64,000 nucleotides of DNA from Leishmania donovani. Its lineage: Eukaryota > Euglenozoa > Kinetoplastea > Trypanosomatida > Trypanosomatidae. Position numbers and translations under genes: made by a program. This document shows, in pieces, positions 1 through 10,399 of the stretch. The notes under the pieces were generated by a model that saw nothing but the letters and a program-made list of their open reading frames with translations, made no database searches and was not told where the DNA came from. How positions within the stretch are numbered: position 1 is the first letter of the stretch; every line of letters starts with the position of its first letter. The stretch spans positions 494,171-558,170 of the forward strand of contig NC_018237.1 of NCBI RefSeq assembly GCF_000227135.1, read 5' to 3'.

Positions 1-481
1 GCGAGATACGCCTCAGTTGCAGGCAAGATGATGTGAAGCGCCGACATATGCCGAGAACGGCCACATGAAGATTCCCGCTACGTCTCCTCTCCCCACCGTG
101 CCCCCTTCCTTGGCTAATCCACACCGAGTGAGAGGGAAAAGAAAAGCAAGAAAAGAGAGGGAGAGTTATCAAGCAGGCAGGCAGACGCAAGCGGTACCAA
201 CAACAAAAAAAAAAGGGAGAGAAGACGGGGGGGGGGGCCAAAGAAACACCGCATGGGAGGGAGAAGCGAGAGCAGAGAGGCGGCGACACCAGCGCCGCTT
301 ACACATCCACGCCAACCACGCTCTCTTTTCCGCAACACCAGTTCCTCAGACATCGCCCTAGAAGGGTTCCCACTTGACAGGCAGCCGTGCCTGTGAACGT
401 TTCTCCGTGTGCGCGTGTTTTCGGTTCTAACTGTGTCTGCCATTCAAGGTAGTGTTATACTGCCATTGTGGGTGCTCACGA
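1..481. other. Intergenic, 3' flank of first Rab gene
   Basis: No supportable gene. The plus strand is purine-rich, with a run of nine A near 207 and eleven G near 225, which is the usual look of the antisense of a minus-strand 3' UTR in this genus. Short open frames here are low-complexity and overlap on both strands, so I do not call them. Confidence 0.6.
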
Positions 482-1132
482 CTAGCAGCACTTGCTCTCC
501 TTGCGGTTGCTCCGCTGGCGATCGAAGTTAACGCTCTGAGAGCGGCCAGCTGCGTTGTCTCCAGCCGTCGGTGTCTTGCCGTTGCGCTCCTTCATGTCCT
601 CGAAGATGAACTTGGTGATCTGCTGGAAAGCCGTCTGCACATTCTCCTTCTCCTTGGCGCTCGTCTCGATGAAGGCCATGTTGTGTTGCTGAGCCCAGGC
701 TACCGCCTCCTCGCGCGTCACCTGGCGGCTGGAGCGCGCCTCATCGCTTTTGCACCCCACCAGCAGACACGGGATACCGGGGAGAGCCTGCTGCTTCACG
801 CGTTCCATCCACTGCTCTAGGTGTATAAAGGACGGGCGGTGGGTGAGGTCGAAGCAGAGCAGCACCCCATTGGCGCCGCGGTAGAACGCCGTGGCGACGG
901 ACTGGAAGCGCTCCTGGCCGGCCGTGTCCCAAATCTGAAGGCGGACGCGCTTGTCCATGTAGTTCATCTGGTGCATGCGAAAGTCGATGGCGATGGTGGA
1001 GGCGTAGTCCTTGTAGAAGACATCTTCGGAGAGACGCACCGTCAAGGATGACTTGCCTACGCCACTGTCACCAATGACAATGATCTTGAAGATGTAGTCG
1101 CAGTCACCGCCGGGCGTGTTGGGGTTGGCCAT
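482..1132 (-). CDS. Rab-like small GTPase
   Basis: 216-residue Ras-superfamily GTPase of the Rab type, expected to act as a membrane-trafficking switch on the cytosolic face of endomembranes. Seen: P-loop GDSGVGKS at residues 21-28, switch I with STIAIDF, G3 motif WDTAGQE, G5 ETSAK, and a C-terminal Cys-Cys for double geranylgeranylation. The G4 motif, normally NKxD, reads CKSD: Asn is replaced by Cys, as in the neighbour at 2902-3573. The frame stays open 49 codons upstream, but I start at the ATG ending at 1132, because the first residues before the P-loop then have the normal Rab length and a pyrimidine tract plus AG splice acceptor lies upstream near 1367. Which Rab subfamily it belongs to cannot be settled by eye. 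Confidence 0.92.
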   Translation of the reverse strand: MANPNTPGGDCDYIFKIIVIGDSGVGKSSLTVRLSEDVFYKDYASTIAIDFRMHQMNYMDKRVRLQIWDTAGQERFQSVATAFYRGANGVLLCFDLTHRPSFIHLEQWMERVKQQALPGIPCLLVGCKSDEARSSRQVTREEAVAWAQQHNMAFIETSAKEKENVQTAFQQITKFIFEDMKERNGKTPTAGDNAAGRSQSVNFDRQRSNRKESKCC

Positions 1133-1366
1133 GATCACGGTGGGGAAGACGAGGGGTGAAGTCGGTGGTCCAAGGGGCGTGTATGCGTTTTCCTCGTATA
1201 TACGTGGCCTATAGACGACGCGCACTTGTGTTCGACAAGGAAGTGGACGAAAGGGGGTGGGGGCACACGGGGGAGCCAAAGGGGGCGGTGCACTGGTGTG
1301 TAGGGTACAGGTGGCGTAGCTTGTTTGTGGAGCTTCCTGGTGCCACGGCGTCGTATCGACTGGTGT

Positions 1367-1410
1367 CTAGGAGGGATGGAGGGGCCAGAGAGAGAGAGGG
1401 AGAGAGCAAG
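1367..1410 (-). promoter_or_regulatory. Probable trans-splice acceptor of first Rab gene
   Basis: Read on the minus strand, a CT-rich tract (about 1410 to 1370) runs directly into a CTAG whose AG is at 1368-1367. It lies 235 bases before the ATG at 1132. This is the standard trypanosomatid signal for spliced-leader addition. Inferred from sequence only. Confidence 0.5.
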
Positions 1411-1894
1411 AAGAGCAAGAAAAGACACGTGTGTGAGTGCGTGCGGTTGTCCGTATGTGCAAGAGAGAGACACGGCGCGCGCAAGTGTGGAGGCACGGCG
1501 GGGATATGGTGTAGATACTCGAAGGAAGAGAACTGCACAGAGGAAAGGGAGACGAGGACTTGGAAGCAAAGGAGAGGGCGTGCGCTCCGGATGCACATGC
1601 ACACACACAAACAAAACACACGCATGCATGGCAATGTAGGATTGCTCAGAAGGCGGGTGTGCGCGCGCGTTTGAAGGAAGGGGAGGGGGGACCGCCCAGC
1701 CGCTGCGGAGAAGAGACTGACCTGCCTCCCTCGAGTGTGCGTGTTTGCAGCTGCACGCCTGCATCAAATGAAGCGACGTGAACTATGAAGTCCCCGTTCA
1801 CAGCCCTGCGCACTCTCCCTCGTCACCGGCGCAAGAGCAGCAGTGCGGTATGAAGGGGACGAGGCGCAGGTTTCTCGTTTTGCGACCCCTTCGT

Positions 1895-1932
1895 TGTGTG
1901 TGTGTGTGTGTGCGTGTGCGTGTGTGTGTGTG
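1895..1932. repeat. (TG)n microsatellite
   Basis: Nearly pure TG dinucleotide run of about 38 bases with two CG interruptions. Confidence 0.9.
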
Positions 1933-2901
1933 CCGGGAGAGAGGAACAGAAGCACGGGAAAAAGGGACGAGAGTCAACGAGCCACAGACATGCCCCCTCC
2001 CCCCGCACACTGCGCGTCCTCAGATACAAGACCACACAAACATACATACAGAAAACAGGTTATAATACCGGGAGTGGGAGGACGATGACAACAGCATTAC
2101 GTCGAGAGGAGGGGGAGGGCAAGAAAAAAAAAGAAAAACGACGAAGAACGGCGAGACGGCACCACACACGGACACGGACGGCAGGAGAGGGAGGTTAGGG
2201 GTGAAGAGAGAGCAGCAGCCGCCTCCTCCTAATCTCAGCGGAGAATAGGCAAGGGTCCAAACAAGAGAGAGTGTGCCAGAGCGGGGCAACGCCAAGCAAG
2301 CACGCATTATCAACGGCGGGGGAGGGAAGGCGAGGGGGAGAGGAAAATACAGGGTTGAAGCGAAAGAAGGCATCACGGGCACACAGCTGGAAATTATGAC
2401 GGCAGGTACTTATGTGAAACTCACCATCGCGCCGGCGAAAGGTCGTGTCGTAAAGAGAGTTGGTGGGAAGGGGAGGGCCAGCAACTGCTGTCGGCGGTTG
2501 TACGGGCCGTTCAGTCACGTCAGCCACCACGCACAACTGAAGCAGCGGCGACAAAACGAAAAAAGAAGAGGTGCGTTCGATTACTCTCGCACCCGTGTAT
2601 GAAGCAGCAGTGCTGTGATGGAAACATCGAGCCGCTGCAGCCAGAGCCCTTGCCGATGGAGGAGGCAACATCAGCAGCAGCGACCGCAGAAGCGCCATGT
2701 AGTCCTCGTACGACCAGCCTGGTCGGCTGTCGCGACGTGTTTTGCCCTTTTGTCGGCCAAGTCCCATTCACTTCTCTGTTGTGTCCTCTCTTCGTCTCCG
2801 CCATACGCCAAACACCTCGCCGGATCCCTTTAGCGTCCACTTTCTCTGTTCTGCCGTGCGTTCTTCACGAGCATACTACACACCCTCCGCTCTGTATCTG
2901 C

Positions 2902-3573
2902 TCAGTTGGCGCAGCACTGGCGCTTCTTCTGCTTCTCCTCCTCCTCCTCCACAAGCAGGCGGCCACCGGGGCCGAGGATGCGGCCCGCGTGCTTGGCGCC
3001 TGGATTCGCTACGGAGGCGATGTACGTGGCGAGCTGCTGAAACGCCTGCGATACGTTTGTGTTCTCCTTCGCGCTCGTCTCGAGGTAGCAGAGGCAGCTG
3101 TGGTACCGCGCCCACGCGTCCGCCTCGCTCTTGGCTATTTGGCGATGACTCCCCAGGACGATTCCCTCACCCTGCTCGTCGAGGTGGCTCTCTACGAGGT
3201 CCAGCTTGCACCCAACCAGGATGAGAGGCGGCACCACCGGCGAGTACCGCTCTAGCCGCTCATACCACTGATCGAGATCCTCGAAGGACTGCCGATTCGT
3301 AAGGTCGAAGCACAGTAGCGCGCCCTGGCAGTTGCGGTAGAAGGCGGTCGTGAGCGTGACGAAATCGTCCTGCCCGCTCGTGTCCCAGACCTGCAGCCGC
3401 ACGCAGCGCGGCCTCTTTTCGAGGGTGTTGCAGCTACTGTACTTGAAGTCCATCCCTAAGGTGGGGACGAGGTCGGGGTAGAACGCACCATCGCAGAATC
3501 GGGACGTGATGTTGCTCTTCCCTACACTAACGCTCCCAATCACGATGATCTTGTATGCCAAATCTTCCTCCAT
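2902..3573 (-). CDS. Divergent Rab-like small GTPase
   Basis: 223-residue Rab-like GTPase, second of a tandem pair. Seen: P-loop GSVSVGKS at residues 13-20, G3 motif WDTSGQD (Ala to Ser and Glu to Asp against the canonical WDTAGQE), G4 CKLD in place of NKxD, G5 ETSAKE, and a C-terminal CCAN that fits a Rab CCXX prenylation motif. A charged linker of glutamates and lysines precedes the cysteines. The substitutions in G3 and G4 suggest altered nucleotide handling but the P-loop lysine and serine are intact. Start chosen at 3573: only four residues precede the beta-1 strand. The shared Cys in G4 and the adjacency suggest an old tandem duplication with its neighbour. Confidence 0.9.
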   Translation of the reverse strand: MEEDLAYKIIVIGSVSVGKSNITSRFCDGAFYPDLVPTLGMDFKYSSCNTLEKRPRCVRLQVWDTSGQDDFVTLTTAFYRNCQGALLCFDLTNRQSFEDLDQWYERLERYSPVVPPLILVGCKLDLVESHLDEQGEGIVLGSHRQIAKSEADAWARYHSCLCYLETSAKENTNVSQAFQQLATYIASVANPGAKHAGRILGPGGRLLVEEEEEKQKKRQCCAN

Positions 3574-4666
3574 CGTATTTTGCTCGTCGGCGTTCGGCCT
3601 CGTCCGTTTCTACGCTGTTGCGCCTAGCTGAATAACTATGGTGGAGGTGGGGATGACTGCAACCGAGATGACACTCGTTTTTCAAGTCGAGTGTGGCAAA
3701 GAACCGAGGAGAGCGCGGCCAAGGCAGGGAGCGAGGAGCGGTGATGCGCAATACAGTGTACCTCCGGTGGTACTCAGAACAGCAGCACGAAGCGGCAGTA
3801 GTTCCGACGAGGGCACGCAGCACTAAAGAGCGCTTGAAAGGGATGCACAAAGGAGGACGGGGCGTCGGTGTGTGCGCGGTTCAAGGAGGAAGAGCTGCAG
3901 GGGAGTGCAGAGAGAGAGACACACGCACATACACGCATACATGTGCACATGTATGCGTGTCGGGCGAAGCAGACAAGTGAGGACGGAGCGGAAAGGGCAC
4001 AGAGACACGCCAGCTCTGACGCTTACACAAGCTCAACAACAAAGGAGAAGAGAGGGTCGCAGCAGCTGAAAAAAGAAAAACAGAACAGAAGAAAGTGGGT
4101 GGGTAGGTAGGCCAGCAGCAGACCAGGGAGTGGGAAGGGAGAGGGTGGGCTCTGGGAGGGTCTGTGGCGCACTGTCAGTGTTGCCACCAATATACACCCA
4201 GACACACTCTCTCCTCTTGTGATGATAGACCACAGCAGTGATGGCGGCAGCAATGGACAGCAAGCACTCGCTCTCGCGCTCTGCGGCGTTGCCTTGCCGT
4301 TGGTGACTTCGTATTGCGTGTGCTGTTTGCGTATGTTTGCCGATGAGAGAGGGGGGTGAGGGGGGTGGGGGGCGTTTCCTTACATGCATAAAAGGAGGCG
4401 GGAGATACACAGGCGACCGTAGACCAATAGGTACGCGTGACACCGCCTGCGCGTATGCGCGGCCGTGTGTGCCCGTGCATCCATAATAAGTGCATCTACG
4501 CTAGTGCGCGCTGTGCTCTGGCAAGCATGCGGAAAACATCCGTGGGCGGGACAGGCAGCGTTAGAGGTGGCGGCGGCGTACTCGTCCTTTTCGCGTGCGG
4601 ACAGACGCGGGACTGCGCGGGAGAGAAAAAAATTTATATTGTTTCTTAAGAGTTCATTCGATCAGA
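3574..4666. other. Intergenic upstream of second Rab-like gene
   Basis: No credible gene. Includes a short inverted motif of alternating CA/TG around 3921-3960 (CATACATGTGCACATGTATG) that could form a hairpin in RNA, and a GA-rich stretch near 3905-3920 which is pyrimidine-rich on the minus sense and may serve trans-splicing. Confidence 0.5.
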
Positions 4667-5209
4667 GGATATGAGTCCAGCTCCCCTCTATCCGGCCTTG
4701 TCACAGCGTCCCCATCGCGTGGTGCCATGCAACAGCAGACAAGTGCTACCGCAATGCCCACGTGGGCACCGCAGCACAGCCTCTGCCTCACACTCTGCCC
4801 GCCCCCCTGCCTCGCAGGTCAGGTCGCCTCACAGCCGCTCCCATGGTGCCGGCAGCCACCTGATGCATCCCCCTCGAGGTGGCTCAGGCGCCCCACACCT
4901 GCAGGCAGTGCCAGGGCGGGGTGAAGATGCATTGGAGTGGCATTGGCACTGTGCCCATGATGTGGATGGCACACGCGTGTTCGCTGTCTCAGGCCGGTCC
5001 AACGCAACGCCGTCCACCACCCCACCGCCGACATCAGCAGCCATGCATCGCTCTGGCATCCTCAACCGCGTGGGTGATTGTCGCTGGCACAACCAGAGGT
5101 GGCTTGACATCGACAGGGGTCAAGAGGGCGCCTGGCTTCCCCCCACGCAGAGTCGGGGTACTGAGCCCTGACACCACACACGGAGAGGGGTATCCCTACG
5201 TCAGCAGGG
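4667..5209 (-). mobile_element. SIDER-type retroposon, copy 1
   Basis: About 540 bp, matching the seven other copies in this window as their reverse complement. Read on the minus strand it begins CCCTGCTGACG at 5209, followed by the hallmark GTGTGGTGTCAGGGCTCAG, which resembles the 5' signature shared by trypanosomatid ingi/L1Tc/SIDER retroposons (as I remember it). It lies 326 bases downstream of the stop of the TMEM218-like gene and in the same sense, i.e. in its probable 3' UTR. SIDER2 elements in 3' UTRs are known to destabilise Leishmania mRNAs. It has the 'ACGTCAGCAGGG' form of 5' end shared with copy 8. Open frames inside are not genes. Confidence 0.85.
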
Positions 5210-5535
5210 CATGTGGCGAAAACGAGCTTAAACATCTGGATTAGTGGAAAGAGCATGGAGGTAGCGCAGAGCAGCGGATGCCTTGAAGAGGCAGAGATAC
5301 ACAGGAAGAGGATGGGTACCCACCGGTGCGTGAAAGCAGCTGAACGCTTGTTGTGGTGGTTGACTGCTGTGCATGGATTGGAGCATCACACATACTCATG
5401 CAGGCATGTGCATCCATATGCGTCACAGGAGCGGAGGCATCGGCGAGACCTTGCCCTCATCTCTCGGCAGAGAGAGAGACGCAATGGGAGAAGCGTTCAA
5501 CAAGTTTACAGGAAAAGGAGGATGCGCGATGCACT
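5210..5535. other. Short 3' flank between TMEM218-like gene and SIDER
   Basis: 326 bases, presumably the proximal 3' UTR of the minus-strand gene at 5536-5967. Nothing else visible. Confidence 0.5.
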
Positions 5536-5967
5536 CTACCGGTACCAGGTGGGGTGCGCCTCCTCCAATTTCTGCCGGAGACAGTGCACACGCGGTGCCT
5601 TGTACGGCGGCGAGTTCACAAGTGTAAGGATATGAAAGGCGACGCCGGCAAACAGGCCAAGGGCCATCACAATGAATACGACAACGCGCACCGGCAAGAA
5701 CTTATCAATGACATCTGTGTTTGATGGCAGCTGACGTTCTCGGTAGTAGGTCGCAGGCACTACCGCGGTGGTGTTGGCGGCAGGGCCATGCGGACTTGTC
5801 AGGATGCAGCCGTACACAATGAAGGGCAGCACGGTGCAGCCGAGAATGATGAACAGGGCTGACTGTGGGGCTAAGTAGGAGCCCACGAGCGCAATAAGTA
5901 TGGCCACACCAACGGTGACGAGTACCGCGAAGGTACCTGCGCCGACACCCAGTATCATCCTTTGCAA
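5536..5967 (-). CDS. TMEM218-like ciliary transition-zone membrane protein
   Basis: 143-residue protein with an N-terminal hydrophobic segment (about residues 5-30), a second (about 36-57) and a third (about 92-117). It opens with ILGVGAGTF, close to the LGVGAGVF start of vertebrate TMEM218, and has TDVIDKFLPVRVVVF before the last membrane segment, matching TMEM218's VDDFFIGRYVLLAF region; length is slightly above the animal protein (about 115). TMEM218 is a transition-zone protein of cilia linked to the MKS module. If correct it would act at the base of the flagellum. Family assignment rests on motif memory, not on a search. Start is the first Met of the frame; M4 is an alternative. Confidence 0.72.
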   Translation of the reverse strand: MQRMILGVGAGTFAVLVTVGVAILIALVGSYLAPQSALFIILGCTVLPFIVYGCILTSPHGPAANTTAVVPATYYRERQLPSNTDVIDKFLPVRVVVFIVMALGLFAGVAFHILTLVNSPPYKAPRVHCLRQKLEEAHPTWYR

Positions 5968-7969
5968 GCGTAACGGGGTGGGGTGGGTGGGAGAGCGCCG
6001 CGGTACGTGCAGGTCTATCTATCTGTGTGCTTGCGTGTATGTTGTCCCTCCGACGAGGAGGGTGTTGACTCTATGAAGACGACTTGCTCAATGTCACCCC
6101 TGTCCAAGTACACACACACACACACATACATCCACTGAGACACAAGGGCATAGCAGCAAGACTAGTGCACAAAAAGAAGTGCTCGCACGGATCAGTGTGC
6201 GCTCGCAGGATGGTGAGAGGCTCCCAGCGCACACCCAACATGAAAGAAACACGAGAAGGGTAAGACGGCCTATGAGAGAGCAGCTCCCAGGATACTGAAA
6301 GAGGCAACGGCGGACGGGGAGAAGCGCAAAGAGGGGAAAAAGAGGGTGGAGGCTCTATGGAGCCAACGTCCTCTGGAGGCCGCGCCGCGACGTCACGACG
6401 CACACATGCACACTCACAAATAAAAGCAAGGGCACCGTGAGAGGAATAGAGCGAGGAGGATGGGCGTGATACAAGCGTATTAATTGTCTGGACTAGAGAG
6501 CACCAGCACCGCGACATTCTTGCAAGTCGAATGGCCATAGGGCTGACGCAGATGCAGTAGCAGCAGAGGGCGAAGAAAGGGGAAGAGAGGCCTCTCCATG
6601 TGCGCAACAGCACAAACACGGGTGCAGACGGAGAGGTCTCGGCCCACATGGTGCCCATGCCACCTACTTCGTCCTTTCGCCCTTTCCCTCTGTGCTGACC
6701 TCCGCCGCGTGGGACGCGTGTGTACTGCAAACACAGAAAGCAGCAACATCTTCGAATGCTCGACACGTGAAGCCTCGGTGTGGCCCTCTGGGATGCTCAT
6801 GCTCTTTCTTTGAGGCAAAACAACAGTGCGCCCAATTCAGCATCAACTCTCCTGTACAACTGTGTGTCTGCCTGCATATCGGTGTCGCCTTCTGTACAGA
6901 AAGAAGCACCGCGTGGGCGATGACCACACACGCAAACCTACTTCAGAGACGAGGAGGAGGCGTGATTAGTGACATGGTGGAGAGGGAGAGAAACAAAGAG
7001 AGACGCAGAGGACCGCACAGATGAGGTGAATGACGTGAAGACGCCCTACAGAGAGACACACACCCACACACACGCGCACGCAAACGCACACAGCGAGCTT
7101 GGACCGGCTCTTATTTTCGGCGTGCCCGTGTATTCCCCCTCACACACGAAAAAGGCAACCAAAGCATACACCCACGCAGCCACAGCTCACCTACCGCTGC
7201 AGCACTGCTGCTAAGCCCTGGCCGCCTGGGACGAACCGTGCTGTCATTGAATCGGGGCATGCGTCTTGCGGGCACTTCTTGTCCTTCCTCGCCCCTCCTC
7301 CACACATGTGCTGCGAGATCGGTGCCAGACGGACGCGAGTGGGCTGCACGCCTTCATCCAAGTGGTCCGTGTGCAGGGTCCTGCTCGATAGTGGAGGCGG
7401 CGGCATCTGCCGTGCGGGTCGTAGGGGGATGTCGACCTGCCGTCTCAGACCAATAGCAAGCTCCGTGATCCATGCAGTTGGTGTCGACTCCTCTGCCGCT
7501 GACGATTCGGCAAGCTTGTGAACGTTGATGTGGTGTTCCCATCCACAATGACCGACGACAGACTGAAATGAGAGGTGTACGCGACGGGCCAGCAGTGCCA
7601 GCATTCGGGTCCGAGATACGCCTCCACATGCCGTCCTCCACCGCTGTAGGTCCCGCCGTGAGAGCGCCATGAGAAGAAAGTGCGCAACACGAAGAAGACA
7701 AAGAAAAGATCCCGTGTGGCCGCAGCTGGCAAACACGGACCTGCGCTCACAGAAGAGGGCACGGTCACAATATACATGGGCTTCGAGAGCAGCATCCTGC
7801 CATAGCACCGGCACACGCGGACACCTATAGTCGAGCAAACAATGCAGTTGGTACATCTTCTAAAAACGGAGGAAAAACACACGCAAAAGGAAGGCGAGAC
7901 TCACTGGGTCAACAGCAAGCAGCAACATGCCTCTGCCAGCGTCAGCCAAAGCCGCCGCACACGTAGCGA
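5968..7969. other. Intergenic, one doubtful ORF
   Basis: 2 kb between the RIB43A gene and the TMEM218-like gene, with CA runs at about 6108-6126 and 7059-7095. A minus-strand frame at 7191-7856 (221 codons) is the only one without obvious low complexity, but other frames of the same stretch are also open for 115-145 codons, as expected of GC-rich sequence. I do not call a gene. Confidence 0.5.
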
Positions 7970-9163
7970 CTACAAGCACCGATCCCAGTACTTGAAGTAG
8001 TCCTCGTCTACCGCGTTTTTGTAGAGCTCGTCTAACTGGGCCTTACGTTTGGCTGCTGCTTGTGCCTGCATCTTGTGAGTCTCCGCCAGCTGCTCGCGCT
8101 CAGCTCGGCGTTCGCGCTCGCGCTGACGATCGAGAGCGTTTGCCATTCGCAGCTGCATGTTTTCCTGCAGCGACCACTGCCTTTGCTCCTCCACCTCTAA
8201 AAGACGACGACGGCGGAGCTCGCGGAGCTGCTCATCTTGGCCGGCTCGCAGGAGGGTCTTCTGCTTCTCCGACATGCCCTTGTAGCGCTCTGCCATGACG
8301 CTGCCGCCAAGCTCGCTGACTACGGTTTCGCGCTCGTTGAGGAAGTCGCTGTCCATCTGGTACGCCATCTCTTGCAGGCCGAGGCGAGTGTCCTCCTCCT
8401 TGGCGCGCACAGCCTCGCGTCGCTGCTGCTCAGCGAGCGCGCGGTTGAAATCGGCCCCGTTCTTCTCCATGAGCCTGCGCTGCTCCGCCACCTTTTGCTC
8501 CACCTCGTACAGGCGGTGGTTCACCTCCTCGTTGCGGTCGTCGAACGCGCGGTCGCGCTCCTGCTCCATCCACTTCTTCGCGAGCTTCTCGTTCACCTGC
8601 TGCTGCGCCCACTGCCGCTGCTGCCGCTGCTGCGCCGCCCTGCGTGCCGCGTAGTCGAGATCCTCGCCTTCAAACTTCTGCAGCGACGATGGTCCGTTAC
8701 GAGGGTCGTCGTCGCCGATGCGTGCCGGAAGCTCCTTGCGCCGTGCCTCCGGGTCGTTAAGGTCCCACTCGCGGCCCATCTCTTTCTTCTGAAAGGTCTG
8801 GCGGTAGTCCTGCAGCTCCTTTTCTCGAGCTGCGCGAATGGAATTCACCTCCTGCTGCAGTGCACACGCATGGCGGTCCATCAGGAGTGCCTGTCGGTCG
8901 TAGTAGTCATTCCTCTCCTTTTCCAGCCGGCGCAGCGCTTCCTTCTCACGCACCTGCGCATCCAAGGCCTCGCGGTCGATGCCCATCTTGCGCACCTTAG
9001 GGTCCTTCAGTCGCTCCGCCCTCTGCAGCATAAAGAGCTGCTTCTTAGTCTTGGTGTTCATCTGGTTCGAAGCGCTGGCTGCGTTGTCGACGGAGCTCGC
9101 GGCTGCGATTCCGCGGCCGTTGGCCGCAGAGAACAGATTTTGTTCCTCCACCGCCGAGCCCAT
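7970..9163 (-). CDS. RIB43A-family flagellar microtubule protein
   Basis: 397 residues, almost entirely charged coiled coil rich in Arg, Gln and Glu. Its features follow the RIB43A/RIBC family in order: a YAARRAAQQRQQRQW segment in the middle, the 'RNEEVNHRLYEVEQKVAEQRR' coil, then a 'SDFLNE..VV..LGGS...ERYKGMS..Q' block, which matches the family's SDFLTEN...KGM signature, and a C-terminus ending near DEDYFKYWDRCL, like the family's aromatic tail. RIB43A proteins line the inside of the ciliary doublet microtubules. Usual family length is about 360-390, so the gene is complete. Start is at 9163; M35 is the next in-frame Met and gives a slightly shorter protein without the alanine-rich leader. 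Confidence 0.85.
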   Translation of the reverse strand: MGSAVEEQNLFSAANGRGIAAASSVDNAASASNQMNTKTKKQLFMLQRAERLKDPKVRKMGIDREALDAQVREKEALRRLEKERNDYYDRQALLMDRHACALQQEVNSIRAAREKELQDYRQTFQKKEMGREWDLNDPEARRKELPARIGDDDPRNGPSSLQKFEGEDLDYAARRAAQQRQQRQWAQQQVNEKLAKKWMEQERDRAFDDRNEEVNHRLYEVEQKVAEQRRLMEKNGADFNRALAEQQRREAVRAKEEDTRLGLQEMAYQMDSDFLNERETVVSELGGSVMAERYKGMSEKQKTLLRAGQDEQLRELRRRRLLEVEEQRQWSLQENMQLRMANALDRQRERERRAEREQLAETHKMQAQAAAKRKAQLDELYKNAVDEDYFKYWDRCL

Positions 9164-10070
9164 TTATGCGTAGCTGTGTGTGTGTGTGTGTGGAAGAGGC
9201 GCAGAGATGAGGAGGGGGGGGGGTGCCTTTGTTGGACACCTGCGCAATACAGAGGTGTAGAAGGGAAGCGATAGAACAGAAGAGGAGAGCGCAAACACAA
9301 GAACGGGCTCGCCGGACCGAATGTGGAGATCGACGAGTGCCCAACGAGAGTCCGCGACCGAAGTACACCCGGAGAATGGGAATGTTCTCAAGTGGTTGTA
9401 GGGGGTAGATAGACAGCGAGCAAATGGATGAGAACAGCAGCAGCAACAGCAGCAGCTGCGGCGGCAAAAAATATATATGGTGAGCGCGTGGTGAGGTTCA
9501 GTTGAGGAGGTTATAGATTGGCAAGGTGCTTTCAAGGCACCGAAGCGGCAGCTGGGTGATCGTCGAAGCGAGAGAGAAAGAGGACAGGGTTGCGAGAGGC
9601 AAGAGGAGCAGGAGGGGAAAACGCCGCAATTTCCTCGCAGGGAGATACTGGTGGCATACAGGGAGAGGGAGTGAGTCAGGATGAGATGCTGCTGTTGTTG
9701 AGGGAAGGAGAAAAGGGACTGGAAAAGGAAGAAGGGGAAGCAGGTGCACGCACGGTGATTGCGACGCAAAGGACGGCCTTCACTTGAAAAGAAACTCTCA
9801 CCAGTTGTGGAACCCCACCGCCTTCCTCTTGCTCCACCCCCTTCCCTACGATGCAACTCAGGCGCATCTCCCCAGCCGGATGTGCAGCGGCCGGTGCACG
9901 ACACGGCGTGTGCAAATCTGCTGCACATTCGCTTTTCCTTGCTTCTCGTTTTCCTTTCCTTTTGCTGTACTGTGTGAGTCTACACCGACCCACACGCCTC
10001 ACGCGTGTATCATTCTGCGCTTGGGCGGATGTGTGAAGACGTGGGGGAGGCCCCGCATGCGTGCATGAGC

Positions 10071-10103
<33 letters not shown>

Positions 10104-10399
10104 TGTTTCTCAGGCGGAAAAGCGATAACACAGCACTGGAGGAGGAAGTGGGCAGGGGGTGGAGGGCAGCAGAGGAACGCCGCCGCACCGTCCTCTCATC
10201 TCTAATTGGCTACGTGGGCTCTGTCGAATGATGTCACCCTCGGGAGGAGGAGAGAAAGACTCATATGCGCTACTGCCGCGACTAGCTCTGCTGCATGCTC
10301 ATCTCACGCATCGGCTTCTACAGCTGCAGTGATACCACCGAGAAAGTGGCACAACTAGGCAGGCGCGAGCGGCGACAACACTCCAGCCGCCGGATCGCG
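9164..10399. other. Intergenic upstream of RIB43A gene
   Basis: 1.2 kb with no credible gene. Holds TG runs at about 9174-9192 and 10074-10101, a G8 run near 9211, an (AGC)n-like stretch at 9431-9460 and purine-rich plus-strand tracts that are pyrimidine-rich in the transcribed sense. Confidence 0.6.
10074..10101. repeat. (TG)n microsatellite
   Basis: Pure TG dinucleotide run of about 28 bases. Confidence 0.9.

Larger units (their letters stand above)
1133..2901. other. Intergenic between two Rab-like genes
   Basis: About 1.8 kb with no credible gene. It holds the splice signal described for the first Rab gene, a TG-rich microsatellite at about 1895-1932, and long purine-rich tracts on the plus strand (pyrimidine-rich on the transcribed minus sense). 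Open frames are overlapping, low-complexity and on both strands. Confidence 0.6.

Noticed and set aside
4671..5171. 166-codon plus-strand ORF (and its equivalents of 130-200 codons in seven other places) as a repeated protein family
   Set aside because: All lie inside SIDER elements, on the strand opposite to the element's 5' hallmark, with Ser/Pro/His-rich composition and several equally open frames.
7191..7856. 221-codon minus-strand ORF
   Set aside because: Composition is not obviously random, but two other minus frames over the same bases are also long; no domain. Kept out of the gene list, worth a conservation check.
8237..9274. 345-codon plus-strand ORF rich in Leu/His/Arg
   Set aside because: Antisense shadow of the RIB43A coiled-coil coding sequence.
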